The notes: generated by a model from the sequence alone, not told the origin. A stretch of 11,525 nt of DNA from Bacteroidales bacterium UBA1219 (GCA_002309295.1 DBXF01000090.1:20713-32237); one strand, 5' to 3'; counted from the stretch's first letter, positions 1 through 7,438 are shown. Numbers and translations are program-made.

Positions 1-1283
1 TTGGTGGCGCAGATGGCCGCCTCGCGTGGATTTTCGCCGCGTTCGATGTGCTTGGAGATGTTTTCCAACACCACAATGGCGTCGTCCACCACCATACCAA
101 TGGCCACGGTGAGCGAGGCCAACGATATGATATTCAGCGAGCTGTCGGCAAGCAACAGGTAGATGAACGATGTTACAAGTGAGATGGGTATGGTGAGCGA
201 GATGATGACGGTGGCACGCCAGTTGCCGAGGAAAATCAGCACCACGAGTATCACAAACAACAGGGCGTAGAAGATGGATTCGGTAAGGCCGTTGATGGCG
301 TTGACAATCTCTTCGGAGCCGTCGCGTATGTTGGTGATTTTGATGTCGGGGGGCAGGGTTTTCTTTATCTTCTCCATTTCGGCACGCACCTCGCGGGCTA
401 TCTGCACGGTGTTGGCGCCGGTTTGTTTGGTGATGATGAGTCGTGCGCCGTCCTTGCGGTTGATTTTCTCGTCGAGGGAGAGGTCCTTGATGGTGTCGCG
501 CACGGTGGCGAGGTCGCGGACGAAAATCTGTTTTCCGGTGGGTGTTGTAGCAATGGCGATGTCGGCAATTTCGGAGCTTTCCACATATTCGCCCTTAACG
601 CGCATTTGGTACTGCTCCTTGCCCATTTTGACGGTGCCGGAGGCGAGGTCGAGGTTGTTGGCACTGATGGCGTTGCCCACCTGTTCGAGGCTGAGGCCGT
701 AGGCGTCGAGCTGCTTGGGGTCGAGGTCGATATACACGTAACGTTCGGGGGCGCCCGATACGGTGATGTTGCCGATGCCGTCGATGCGGTTGAGTACGTT
801 CACCACGTTGTCCTCCAAAATGCGGTCGAGGCCGGAGTAGCTCTCTTCGGCGGTGAAACCGTACACCATGATGGGCATTGCCGACGAGTTGAGTTTCAGT
901 ATCATAGGACGACTCACACCGTCGGGCAGGTTGTCGTAGATAAGGTCCACGTAGGAGCGTATGTCGTTGAGTGCCTCGTCGATGTCGGAGCCCCACTCGA
1001 ATTCGAGGGTTACTATGGACAGGTTGTCGCGCGAGTTGGAGGTGATGTTTTTCAGTCCGTCAACGGAGTTGAGCGAGTTCTCGATAATCTTGGTGATGTT
1101 GGTCTCAATCTCGCTGGCGTTGGCACCTGCGTAGGTGGTCATCACGGTAACGTAAGGCGGGTCCATCTCGGGCATCTGGTCGATAGGCAGACGCGACAGG
1201 GAGAAAAGTCCCAGAATAATCACAGCCACAAAGATAAGACCTGTGGTGATAGGCTTGTGTATAGCGGTTTTGTAGATTGACAT
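1..1283 (-). CDS. RND-family efflux pump, inner-membrane subunit (N-terminal part, cut by window edge)
   Basis: Proton-driven inner-membrane transporter of a tripartite efflux complex, AcrB/MexB-like (HAE1 family). Only the first 427 residues are present; the full family length is about 1,000-1,050. The ATG at 1283-1281 opens MSIYKTAIHKPITTGLIF, the usual short cytoplasmic start followed by TM1 (about residues 14-30). A long periplasmic porter region follows (about 31-330), then hydrophobic TM2 and TM3. A TM4 segment GMVVDDAIVVLENI carries the paired aspartates D400/D401, equivalent to the proton-relay pair D407/D408 of AcrB. It is the last gene of the operon that starts with the TetR gene and is separated from the adaptor gene by 138 bp of short tandem repeats. 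The substrate (drug, bile salt, dye or metabolite) cannot be read from this part. Heavy-metal (CzcA-type) pumps are an alternative subfamily, but the segments seen fit the drug-type pumps better. Family call is secure. Confidence 0.95.
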   Translation of the reverse strand, partial: MSIYKTAIHKPITTGLIFVAVIILGLFSLSRLPIDQMPEMDPPYVTVMTTYAGANASEIETNITKIIENSLNSVDGLKNITSNSRDNLSIVTLEFEWGSDIDEALNDIRSYVDLIYDNLPDGVSRPMILKLNSSAMPIMVYGFTAEESYSGLDRILEDNVVNVLNRIDGIGNITVSGAPERYVYIDLDPKQLDAYGLSLEQVGNAISANNLDLASGTVKMGKEQYQMRVKGEYVESSEIADIAIATTPTGKQIFVRDLATVRDTIKDLSLDEKINRKDGARLIITKQTGANTVQIAREVRAEMEKIKKTLPPDIKITNIRDGSEEIVNAINGLTESIFYALLFVILVVLIFLGNWRATVIISLTIPISLVTSFIYLLLADSSLNIISLASLTVAIGMVVDDAIVVLENISKHIERGENPREAAICAT

Positions 1284-1289
1284 TTTTTA

Positions 1290-1431
1290 AAGTTGAAAAT
1301 TTAAAATTGAAAGTTGAAAGTTTTTTTGGTGAAGGTGTTAAGATGTTAAGACGTGAAGATGTTTAACTGCAAACTGCACATTCAAAACTCCAAACTAAAA
1401 ATCATTGTTAATTGTCAATTATTAATTGTTA
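1290..1431. repeat. Mosaic of four degenerate 7-8 bp tandem repeat blocks
   Basis: Four successive blocks fill the gap between adaptor and pump genes. Block 1 (1290-1322) has about 4.5 heptamers: aagttga, aaattta, aaattga, aagttga, aagtttt. Block 2 (1334-1365) has four octamers: ggtgttaa, gatgttaa, gacgtgaa, gatgttta. Block 3 (1365-1399) has five heptamers: aactgca, aactgca, cattcaa, aactcca, aactaaa. Block 4 (1404-1431) has four heptamers: attgtta, attgtca, attatta, attgtta. The units were read directly from the sequence. No hairpin long enough for a terminator is seen. Block 4 overlaps the last codons and the stop of the adaptor gene. Function is unknown. I have an impression, not checked, that similar strings occur between genes in other Bacteroidetes. 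Confidence 0.8.
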
Positions 1432-2453
1432 ACTACCTGAAGTTTGCTTCCGTCCACAAGGCGTGCCTGGCCCACAACCACCAGTTCGTCGCCTTCCTTC
1501 AGTTCTTCTCCGTTTTCGGGAATCACCTCGATACGGTCGTCGAAACGCTGGCCGAGGGTTACGGTAACGCGGCGGGCGGTGCCGTTGTCGTTTACAAACA
1601 CATAGCGCTCGTTGCTTCCGGTGAGTTTAAGCACTGCCTGATAGGGCACCACAATGGTTTCGGCTTCGCCGAGGGCAAGGGTGGTCTTTACATACATGCC
1701 GGGACGTATTTTCTCCTTGGCGTTGGGTATGCGCAGCTTGGCTTGGAAGGTGTGCGACGCCGGGTCGATGGTGGGGTACACTATCTCGATGGTGGCGGGG
1801 AATACCTCGTCTTTGTAGATGTCGGAGCGCACCTCCACTTTCATGCCTTTCTTTACCAGCGGGTAATAGGCTTCAGGTATGTTGATTATGGCTTTGAGCA
1901 TGCTTATCTGCTGCAGGCTTAGGATAGGTGCCCCGCTGTACAGCTCCCCGTCCTCGTAGTTTTTGGCAGCTATCACGCCGGAGAACTGGGCCCTTACGAA
2001 AGTGTTGGTTTCCAAAAACTTGGCACTCTCTGAAAGGTTGTCGAGCTGGGTTTTGGTTTGGTCGTACACCTGTTGCGACACGCTTCCGGTCTCTTTCAGG
2101 GCCTGAACACGTGCAAACTCGGTCTGGGCGCTGGCAAGGTTTATCTTGGTGGTGTTGAGCTGTGTCTGGTCCATGCGCACCAGCAGCTGGCCTTTGCCCA
2201 CACGTGAGCCTACTTCAACGTAGATATGTTCGATTTTTCCTGTCAAAGAAGGGGAGATGCTCATGCTCTCGTAGCCTTCCAGGGTTGACGATAGCTCCAA
2301 CTGACGGGCGATTTTCTCTTTGGCCAGCACCTGAGTCTGCACTTTTTCGGCCACGGAGGCGTCTTTCACCGAAGTGGCTTCCTTTTTGCCACCGCAGGAC
2401 ATCAGCAGTCCTGTAATTATTATAGTTGCGGATATTTTGAATAAATTGTTCAT
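1422..2453 (-). CDS. RND efflux periplasmic adaptor (membrane fusion protein), lipoprotein
   Basis: Adaptor that links the inner-membrane RND pump to the outer-membrane channel. From the ATG at 2453 the protein has 343 residues. Residues 1-20 form a lipoprotein signal ending GLLMSC, with C20 as the lipidated cysteine. The two lipoyl half-motifs are at about 71-95 (TGKIEHIYVEVGSRVGKGQL) and 152-173 (VRAQFSGVIAAKNYEDGELY). They flank an alpha-helical hairpin (about 97-150). Beta-barrel and membrane-proximal domains follow, including the family motif IRPGMYVKT (249-256). The frame stays open to a TTG at 2480 next to the previous stop, but the ATG places the lipoprotein signal correctly, so I chose it. 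It lies 27 bp after the outer-membrane factor gene. The last codons and the TAA fall in a heptamer repeat. Confident at family level. Confidence 0.95.
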   Translation of the reverse strand: MNNLFKISATIIITGLLMSCGGKKEATSVKDASVAEKVQTQVLAKEKIARQLELSSTLEGYESMSISPSLTGKIEHIYVEVGSRVGKGQLLVRMDQTQLNTTKINLASAQTEFARVQALKETGSVSQQVYDQTKTQLDNLSESAKFLETNTFVRAQFSGVIAAKNYEDGELYSGAPILSLQQISMLKAIINIPEAYYPLVKKGMKVEVRSDIYKDEVFPATIEIVYPTIDPASHTFQAKLRIPNAKEKIRPGMYVKTTLALGEAETIVVPYQAVLKLTGSNERYVFVNDNGTARRVTVTLGQRFDDRIEVIPENGEELKEGDELVVVGQARLVDGSKLQVVNN

Positions 2454-2480
2454 TTTGTGATATTTATGTTTAATGGTCAA

Positions 2481-3791
2481 TTATTTGATGTCGATGTTTA
2501 AAAGGTTTTCAAGTTCTATTTTGGCGTTCACCAGTTCCATGATGGACTGTATGTAGTTGCTTTGGGCGGTGATGAGGTTGTTGCTCGAGTTGGTGACGTC
2601 GAGGCTGGAGGCCATGCCCACTTTGTATTTGTTAAGGATGTTGTTGAAAACGCGTTGCGACACTTCGATGTTGTCGTTTTGGTTCTGGTAGTTTTCGTAG
2701 GCCGAAACAAGGTTGTACCGCAGTTGGCGTTCCTGAACCATCAGGGCGTCCTCGGTACGTTGCACGGTGTTTTTGGTCTCGCGGTAGTTTATCTTGGCTT
2801 CGCGCACTTTGGCGGCGTTCACACCGCTGCTGAAGATGGGTACGCTTATCGATGCACCTACCACATTTGGCGGTGTCATGTTCATGCCTTCGTCTTTACC
2901 GAAATAGGTCTTGCTCGAATACTGGTAGTAAGCGCTGAGGGTGGGCAGGTAGTTCATCCACGCCATCAGCACCTGTTTTTGCGAGAGCTCTTCAGATTTC
3001 TTGAGCAGCTGGTAGTTGTAGTTGCGGTTGATGTCAAATTCCTCGTTCATCAAACTTTTTGTGTGTTCCATGTCGAGTATGTTGTCGAGTGTACCGGTGA
3101 GTTTGAGTATCGTTCCGGGCTTGGCGCCGAGTTGCAGTATCAATGAGTTGTATAGCAGTTCGGTGGAGCGTTTGGTGGAGTTTATGTTGTTTTTCATGGA
3201 GTTCACCTGAATGGCTATCTGGTCGGCGTCCACCTGCTCCGAAGCTCCTGCATTGACGGCGTTTTGGGCTGTTTTTTGGAGACTCTCGAGGTTGTTGAGG
3301 CTGGAGTCGAGCAGGGCCAGTGTTTTTTCCATCACCAGAATGGAGAGGTACACCGAATGCACGTTTTTGCGTGTGCTTTGTTCGGTCTGTTTCAGCGATA
3401 TGTCGGCCATCTCTTTCGACAGGTTGCCCATCATCGTCCCAACAATCTGTGCACCGGTAAGTGCCACCGATGCCGTTACGGACAGCGTTCCGTAGGGGTT
3501 CATGGGGATGGTGATGCCGGCAGGTCCCATTCTCATTTCCATTTCGTAGCCGCACATATTTTGGTAGTCGAAACCGGCTTTCACCTGCGGTAGCATTGTT
3601 CCCAGTGTCTGCCATTTCACTGCCTCGGCTTTGCGCACTTCGAGCGAGGCGTTCTGCAGCTCCTTGTTGTGCTCCAAGGCGTACTGCTCGGCGTCTTTCA
3701 CCGAAAGCACAAGCACGCTGTCCTGCGCGTGCAGGGCTCCCGCCATCGCGGCAAGCAGTATCAGTGCTGTAAAGGTTTTCTTTCGTGTCAT
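2481..3791 (-). CDS. TolC-family outer-membrane efflux factor
   Basis: Outer-membrane channel of the tripartite pump; the trimer forms a beta-barrel with a long periplasmic alpha-helical tunnel. The protein has 436 residues from the ATG at 3791. Signal peptide is residues 1-22 (MTRKKTFTALILLAAMAGAL then HA), with cleavage expected before Q23. The two OEP half-repeats are visible. The strand-forming segments are LSVTASVALTGAQIVG (about 103-118) and VGASISVPIFSSGVNAAKV (about 311-329), each followed by long charged helices. The C-terminal helix ends in ITAQSNYIQSIMELVNAKIE, a typical OEP tail. A longer in-frame reading from a TTG at 3890 would overlap the TetR gene and bury the signal peptide, so it was rejected. 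It starts 16 bp after the TetR stop and precedes the adaptor by 27 bp, so one transcript is likely. Confidence 0.94.
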   Translation of the reverse strand: MTRKKTFTALILLAAMAGALHAQDSVLVLSVKDAEQYALEHNKELQNASLEVRKAEAVKWQTLGTMLPQVKAGFDYQNMCGYEMEMRMGPAGITIPMNPYGTLSVTASVALTGAQIVGTMMGNLSKEMADISLKQTEQSTRKNVHSVYLSILVMEKTLALLDSSLNNLESLQKTAQNAVNAGASEQVDADQIAIQVNSMKNNINSTKRSTELLYNSLILQLGAKPGTILKLTGTLDNILDMEHTKSLMNEEFDINRNYNYQLLKKSEELSQKQVLMAWMNYLPTLSAYYQYSSKTYFGKDEGMNMTPPNVVGASISVPIFSSGVNAAKVREAKINYRETKNTVQRTEDALMVQERQLRYNLVSAYENYQNQNDNIEVSQRVFNNILNKYKVGMASSLDVTNSSNNLITAQSNYIQSIMELVNAKIELENLLNIDIK

Positions 3792-3807
3792 ATTATCATC
3801 AAGGGTT

Positions 3808-4437
3808 TTATTCTTTAGTTTTTGTATTTTTTCGCTTATCCCACTCTTTGGTGAAATCGCGGCTGGCGATACCTCGGAAATAGGTAACAAGGAAATTCGA
3901 CAATAGTTCGCTACTTTTGTAGTTAGGTATTGAAAAATGGTCGAAAATTATCTGTTGAGACACTTCGTTGAGGAACACAGCCGCCACGTCTATGTCGACA
4001 TCATCTCGAATGATTTTCTGTTCTTTGAAATTTGCAAGTGTCTGTTTTACACCTTCCAAACGTTCTTTGGAGTGCATTATCATCTGTTTTCTGAACACGT
4101 TGGGATAATATTTCCGCAGTTCGTTGCTGAAATGCTGGTGTATGTCGAAAATTATGTTTCGTTGTTGTTTGATATTGTGAATCAGGACAAAGAAATCGTC
4201 GAAATCCTTGGCTCCGTACAATTGTTGTGCCAAAACTTTGTCGGACTGAATGATGTATTCCATACATTCGTTTAGCAAAGCCTCCTTGTCGCCGAACATC
4301 TCGTACAAAGTCCTTTTCGACATACGTAGTTTCTTGGCTACATCGTCCATCGTAACATTTTTGCAGCCTTGGGTAATAAACATCCTCGAGGCTGCTGGTA
4401 TCACTCTCTCGCGTGCTATGTCCTTGGTGTTGTTCAT
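3808..4437 (-). CDS. TetR/AcrR-family transcriptional regulator of the efflux operon
   Basis: One-component repressor of 209 residues, the usual size for the family (190-220). The N-terminal TetR DNA-binding domain spans about residues 5-52. Its helix-turn-helix is VTMDDVAKKLRMSKRTLYEMF (28-48), followed by GDKEALL, the conserved start of helix 4. The remainder is helical with no sequence signature and would form the ligand-binding, dimer-forming domain. It is the first gene of the operon, upstream of the outer-membrane factor with a 16-bp gap, so it probably controls itself together with the three pump genes and is relieved by a pump substrate. That role is inferred from position; no ligand can be predicted. 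The ATG at 4437 lies just below a good promoter. Confidence 0.93.
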   Translation of the reverse strand: MNNTKDIARERVIPAASRMFITQGCKNVTMDDVAKKLRMSKRTLYEMFGDKEALLNECMEYIIQSDKVLAQQLYGAKDFDDFFVLIHNIKQQRNIIFDIHQHFSNELRKYYPNVFRKQMIMHSKERLEGVKQTLANFKEQKIIRDDVDIDVAAVFLNEVSQQIIFDHFSIPNYKSSELLSNFLVTYFRGIASRDFTKEWDKRKNTKTKE

Positions 4438-4465
4438 CTACTTTCTTTACTTTTTTTTAAGCCTG

Positions 4466-4497
4466 CAAAGATACAAAAAAACTTTAAATCTTTCCAA
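4466..4497 (-). promoter_or_regulatory. Bacteroidetes-type promoter for the TetR-efflux operon
   Basis: On the minus strand the -7 element TATCTTTG lies at 4473-4466 and a -33 TTG at 4497-4495, with a 21-bp spacer. This fits the TTTG/TTG-N19-23-TAnnTTTG pattern known for the Bacteroidetes primary sigma factor. A 6-bp inverted repeat, AAAGAT (4467-4472) and ATCTTT (4488-4493), overlaps both elements and is a possible but weak site for the TetR repressor. The leader to the ATG is about 20-25 nt. Confidence 0.65.
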
Positions 4498-4585
4498 GTT
4501 TTCGATTTTTTTAACGTATTTTGCGTTTTGTGGTCTTTGTATAAAATTGCTATTCAGTATTTTACTGCGTTTTAGAAAAATATTT

Positions 4586-5434
4586 CTACTCGAATAGTTT
4601 TGTAAATTCTTTTGGAAAAGGCGTTTCAAAACGCAGGTCCTCACCCGTTACGGGGTGATGAAAACAGAGTTTATAGGCGTGTAGTCCCAGACGCCCTATA
4701 GGGTCGTCGTAGTTGTTGTAGCGGAAATCGCCCACCACAGGATGTCCCATCACTTTGGAGTGAATGCGGATCTGGTTTTTCCTTCCGGTGTCGAGTTTGA
4801 ACTCCACAAGCGAGTATTTTTTGTTCGACTGCAGCGTGCGGTAGTGCGTAACGGCATATTTCCCTCCGTTGTCCTCAGCGCTGCAGGTAAAACGTCCGTC
4901 GTCCTCGTAGCGTATCCACGATTCTATGGTCCCTTCTTTCTGCATCTGTCCCGAAAGTACAGCCACATATCGGCGGTCGTACACCGTGCCTTTCCAGTCT
5001 TTCTCGAAAAGCAGCTCCACTTTCTTATCTTTGGTGAAGATAAGTAGGCCGGAGGTGTCGCGGTCGAGGCGGTGTACTACATGGGCGCGGCATTTCTGGT
5101 GCGAGAATATAAGGTAGTCGTTGAGTATGTTCTGTAGCGATGGGTCGTTGAGGGTAAGGCTGTGGGTTAGTATGCCCTCCTTTTTTTCCACCACCAACAG
5201 GTAGCGGTCCTCGTACACTATGTTCATCCACTGGCTCAGATATTTCCCCGATTTTTCCACCTCCACCACCATGCCGGGCTTCAGCCGGTGGTTGTATTGC
5301 GATATGTGTTCGCCGTCGACGGTAACATTGCCGTTCACAAGCCAGCTCTTTATCTTAGTGCGGCTGCTGTCGTGGAAATTTTCAAGCAGGAACGCCATAA
5401 GTTCCTGTTCTTTCGCGACTTTCAGTTTGCTCAT
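4586..5434 (-). CDS. RluA-family 23S rRNA/tRNA pseudouridine synthase
   Basis: Converts specific uridines in structured RNA to pseudouridine. The protein has 282 residues, slightly shorter than RluC/RluD (about 320). An N-terminal S4 RNA-binding domain (about 10-60) contains KIKSWLVNGNVTVDG. The catalytic domain follows, with the RluA signature HRLDRDTSG at 121-129, where D124 is the catalytic aspartate. The second conserved block GRKNQIRIH is at 217-225. The C-terminal LHAYKLCFHHPVTGE is also typical. All key residues are present, so it should be active. The exact target (for example 23S positions served by RluC or RluD, or tRNA) cannot be assigned from sequence. It starts 21 bp after the stop of the exported protein gene, so the two may share a transcript. 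Confidence 0.93.
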   Translation of the reverse strand: MSKLKVAKEQELMAFLLENFHDSSRTKIKSWLVNGNVTVDGEHISQYNHRLKPGMVVEVEKSGKYLSQWMNIVYEDRYLLVVEKKEGILTHSLTLNDPSLQNILNDYLIFSHQKCRAHVVHRLDRDTSGLLIFTKDKKVELLFEKDWKGTVYDRRYVAVLSGQMQKEGTIESWIRYEDDGRFTCSAEDNGGKYAVTHYRTLQSNKKYSLVEFKLDTGRKNQIRIHSKVMGHPVVGDFRYNNYDDPIGRLGLHAYKLCFHHPVTGEDLRFETPFPKEFTKLFE

Positions 5435-5455
5435 CTTGTAAATAGCGGAAGTGCT

Positions 5456-5971
5456 TTATTTTTTTGTGGCGCGTTTTACCGATTTTGGAGTCGGGGCGAA
5501 ACTGCCGTCTCCCATATCGTAGTATTGTATTATGTACTGCCCTTTGTTTTTCGGGTCTTTCTTAATCAAAGGCTTTTGCATGTCTTCATCGCAGGCATAG
5601 ATGGAGAACGAATCCACAAAAGGCACCCACTTGTCGCCCTCAAGGGTGAACACGTGGTAACCCGACCAGCAGCTTGTCCACCATTCGGGGATAAGACCGA
5701 TCTCTATAGTGCCGTTGCCGTCGAGGTCGCCCAATATGTCGGGCGTACCGCCTATGCAGTTCTCTATAGTTATTGCCGGAATCTTCGGGTCCGAAAAAAC
5801 AATTCGGCAGTTGCAGCCGCCTTCGCAGTCGTAGGTCTCATCGTTGGTTTTCGGAGCAACAAGTTTGCAGGTCTCTTTCTTGCCGTCGCCGTTGAAATCG
5901 TAATTCTCGCTTTGGGCACGGCATTCGAAAACCGTCACCGCCAAAAGCAAAACAACAAATAACTTTTTCAT
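5456..5971 (-). CDS. Small exported cysteine-rich protein with EF-hand-like loops
   Basis: I do not recognise a named family. The 171-residue product begins with a signal peptide (about 1-20, MKKLFVVLLLAVTVFECRAQ) and should be exported. C17 is not in a lipobox, since E precedes it. Two calcium-loop-like stretches are visible: DFNGDGKKE (25-33) and DLDGNGTIE (82-90). They match the DxNxDG spacing of EF-hand, dockerin or FG-GAP/VCBS-type loops. The mature part has seven cysteines (35, 49, 53, 55, 72, 101, 127), three of them in CEGGCNC. They could form disulfides in the periplasm or bind metal. Aromatic EWWTSCWSGY at 96-105 is notable. It lies 21 bp before the pseudouridine synthase gene; the pairing does not suggest a shared function. 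The coding frame is well supported; function is unknown. Confidence 0.8.
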   Translation of the reverse strand: MKKLFVVLLLAVTVFECRAQSENYDFNGDGKKETCKLVAPKTNDETYDCEGGCNCRIVFSDPKIPAITIENCIGGTPDILGDLDGNGTIEIGLIPEWWTSCWSGYHVFTLEGDKWVPFVDSFSIYACDEDMQKPLIKKDPKNKGQYIIQYYDMGDGSFAPTPKSVKRATKK

Positions 5972-6020
5972 ATCGTTCTTTTTTAAAGATTATTCAGTTC
6001 AAAAAGGGAAATATGTCTCC

Positions 6021-6028
6021 CAAATCTA
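6021..6028 (-). promoter_or_regulatory. Possible -7 element for the exported-protein / pseudouridine synthase genes
   Basis: On the minus strand TAGATTTG (6028-6021) matches TAnnTTTG and lies about 50 bp before the ATG at 5971. No TTG or TTTG is present at the expected upstream distance, so this is a partial match only. Confidence 0.35.
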
Positions 6029-6118
6029 AAAATATCGTATTTTTTGCCGTTTTATTGTGTTTTTCGTGAAAAAAACTATCAAAAATGATATGCCGAAATC
6101 ACAAATTGTTGCCGGTAC

Positions 6119-6149
6119 TTTGTATAATAATACAAAAATCGTATCTTTG
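6119..6149 (+). promoter_or_regulatory. Bacteroidetes-type promoter for the TPR lipoprotein gene
   Basis: TTTG at 6119-6122, a 19-bp spacer, then TATCTTTG at 6142-6149 followed by C. This is a near-perfect Bacteroidetes -33/-7 pair. The ATG at 6172 lies 22 bp below the -7 element, which gives a very short leader and rules out the upstream in-frame ATG at 6085. Confidence 0.8.
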
Positions 6150-6171
6150 CATAAATAAAAACGCATATATT

Positions 6172-7173
6172 ATGAAGTGTAAAATACTCACAATCATAGT
6201 TTTATTGGTGTCGGCCACACTCTTCGGCTGTGGCGGCGGCAACGATGACAAGGCCCCGACCGAGCCCAAGGAACTGCTCGCCTTCTTGGAAGCCAAGATT
6301 AAGCAAAATCCCAAGGACGCCGAACTTTACTACGAACGCGGACGTGTGCTGCTTCAGCTCGACGAAATTACCGACGCCATAAACTCCCTAACTCAGGCCA
6401 TCGCCTTGAAAAGCGGTGAGGAAAAATACCATCTCCTTCTGGCCGACGCTCACCTGCGCAACGGACAGGTGAAAGAGAGTTATGCCGACCTTCAGGAAGT
6501 ACTTACCATCAACCCCAAAAACATCGACGCCTATATGAAACGTGGCGAGATTGCCCTCTTCAGCCGCGACTATGACCGCTCTATCGAAAGCATCGACAAG
6601 GCGCTGGAACTCGACGATCTCAACCCCAAGGCTTATTTTATGCGTGGTTACGTATTTCTCGAAAAGGGCGACACCACCGAAGCCATACGCAACCTGCGCA
6701 AAACCATCGATTTGGATAACGAATACTCTTCGGCTTACGAACTGCTCGGACTGCTCTTTATAAACCGCAACGACCCCCTCGGCGTAGAATATCTTAACAC
6801 TGCCACAACTCTTGATCCCAACAATATCACAGCCCTCTACGCCTTGGCTCTCCACTATCAGGACAATGCCGACATCGACAAGGCAGAGAACTATTATAAC
6901 AGAGTGCTCGCCATCAATTCTCACCACGTCGACGCTCTGCACAATCTCGGTTATATCGAACTGACTTTCAAAGAAGATAACGACAAAGCCATAGACTATT
7001 TCACCCAAGTGCTGGCAATCGACCCCAATAATATCCAGGCTCATACCAACCGCGCCCTCGCCTACGAGCAGAAAGGCGACAAGGCTAAAGCCCGCGAGGG
7101 ATATCGTCAAGCCTTGGATTTGTCCCCAACTTACACCCCTGCCGTTGAAGGCATCAAACGTGTGGGCAAGTAA
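6172..7173 (+). CDS. TPR-repeat lipoprotein
   Basis: A 333-residue lipoprotein built almost wholly from tetratricopeptide repeats, which act as protein-binding scaffolds. The signal MKCKILTIIVLLVSATLFGC places the lipidated cysteine at C20; the following GGGNDD gives no clear hint of the final membrane. About eight 34-residue TPR units run from about residue 50 to 321. Each shows the family pattern, for example AYMKRGEIALFSRDYDRSIE, AYFMRGYVFLEKGDTTEAIR and AHTNRALAYEQKGDKAKARE. Linker sequences ALELD, TIDLD, VLAINP-like and LAIDPNN close the units. The ATG at 6172 is chosen because the promoter lies between it and an upstream in-frame ATG (6085). It stands alone, between a divergent and a convergent neighbour. 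The binding partner is unknown; such proteins often serve envelope assembly, but nothing here specifies which. Confidence 0.9.
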   Translation: MKCKILTIIVLLVSATLFGCGGGNDDKAPTEPKELLAFLEAKIKQNPKDAELYYERGRVLLQLDEITDAINSLTQAIALKSGEEKYHLLLADAHLRNGQVKESYADLQEVLTINPKNIDAYMKRGEIALFSRDYDRSIESIDKALELDDLNPKAYFMRGYVFLEKGDTTEAIRNLRKTIDLDNEYSSAYELLGLLFINRNDPLGVEYLNTATTLDPNNITALYALALHYQDNADIDKAENYYNRVLAINSHHVDALHNLGYIELTFKEDNDKAIDYFTQVLAIDPNNIQAHTNRALAYEQKGDKAKAREGYRQALDLSPTYTPAVEGIKRVGK

Positions 7174-7223
7174 AACAACAACCAAATTATAGGTCTACTT
7201 TCGGCAACACCTTTATATATAAT

Positions 7224-7400
7224 AAGGGGAGTTGTCCTTTTATACAAAACTCCTATCAACTATATTGGTGCTTGCCTTCCATAAACAAATCAACCCAACA
7301 AGGAGTTGTTTTTTGTACAAAAACACCATCCAATTCCATTTGGTGTTTCCTTTACGCGACATAAAAACTCCTCTCCTATAAGAGGTTCCCTTCGACAGGA
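7224..7400. repeat. Imperfect tandem repeat, about 76-80 bp per unit
   Basis: Unit A (7224-7299) opens AAGGGGAGTTGT; unit B (7300-7379) opens AAGGAGTTGT; a partial third unit opens AAGAGGTT at 7380. Matched landmarks recur in the same order: TACAAAA (7243 and 7316), TTGGTG (7265 and 7340), and ATAAA (7281 and 7361). Unit B contains a perfect hairpin, AAACACCA (7321-7328) with TGGTGTTT (7341-7348), and the third junction has CCTCT/AGAGG. Weaker similarity may extend left to about 7195. No gene is credible here. It may be a decayed or dispersed intergenic element. Confidence 0.6.
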
Positions 7401-7410
7401 CAGGTAACAA

Positions 7411-7438
7411 AAAAAGCGTGCCGTCTGGCACGCTTTTT
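7411..7438. terminator. Two-way intrinsic terminator between convergent genes
   Basis: Perfect 12-bp stem AAAAAGCGTGCC (7411-7422) and GGCACGCTTTTT (7427-7438) with the 4-nt loop gtct. It has A-runs on the left and T-runs on the right, so it can stop transcription from both sides. It sits 23 bp beyond the stop of the type IX cargo gene and serves the TPR gene from the other side. Confidence 0.92.

Noticed and set aside
423..1280. Long plus-strand open frame of 285 codons
   Set aside because: It lies antisense to the RND pump gene, whose protein shows family motifs throughout; the frame is a codon-bias shadow with no recognisable domain.
1290..1431. CRISPR array
   Set aside because: The repeats are 7-8 bp, degenerate and contiguous, with no spacers and no cas genes nearby.
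3792..3890. Longer start (TTG) for the outer-membrane factor
   Set aside because: It overlaps the TetR coding sequence and would put 33 residues ahead of a clear signal peptide.
6085..6171. Upstream in-frame ATG for the TPR lipoprotein
   Set aside because: The promoter (6119-6149) lies downstream of it, and the lipoprotein signal only works from the ATG at 6172.
6388..7185. Minus-strand open frame of 265 codons
   Set aside because: It mirrors the TPR gene; the TPR pattern is unmistakable on the plus strand and the opposite frame reads as low-complexity V/G/F-rich sequence.
7240..7431. 63-codon minus-strand frame in the convergent gap
   Set aside because: It runs through the 76-80 bp repeat and into the terminator, has no start context, and its internal peptide similarity is explained by the DNA repeat.
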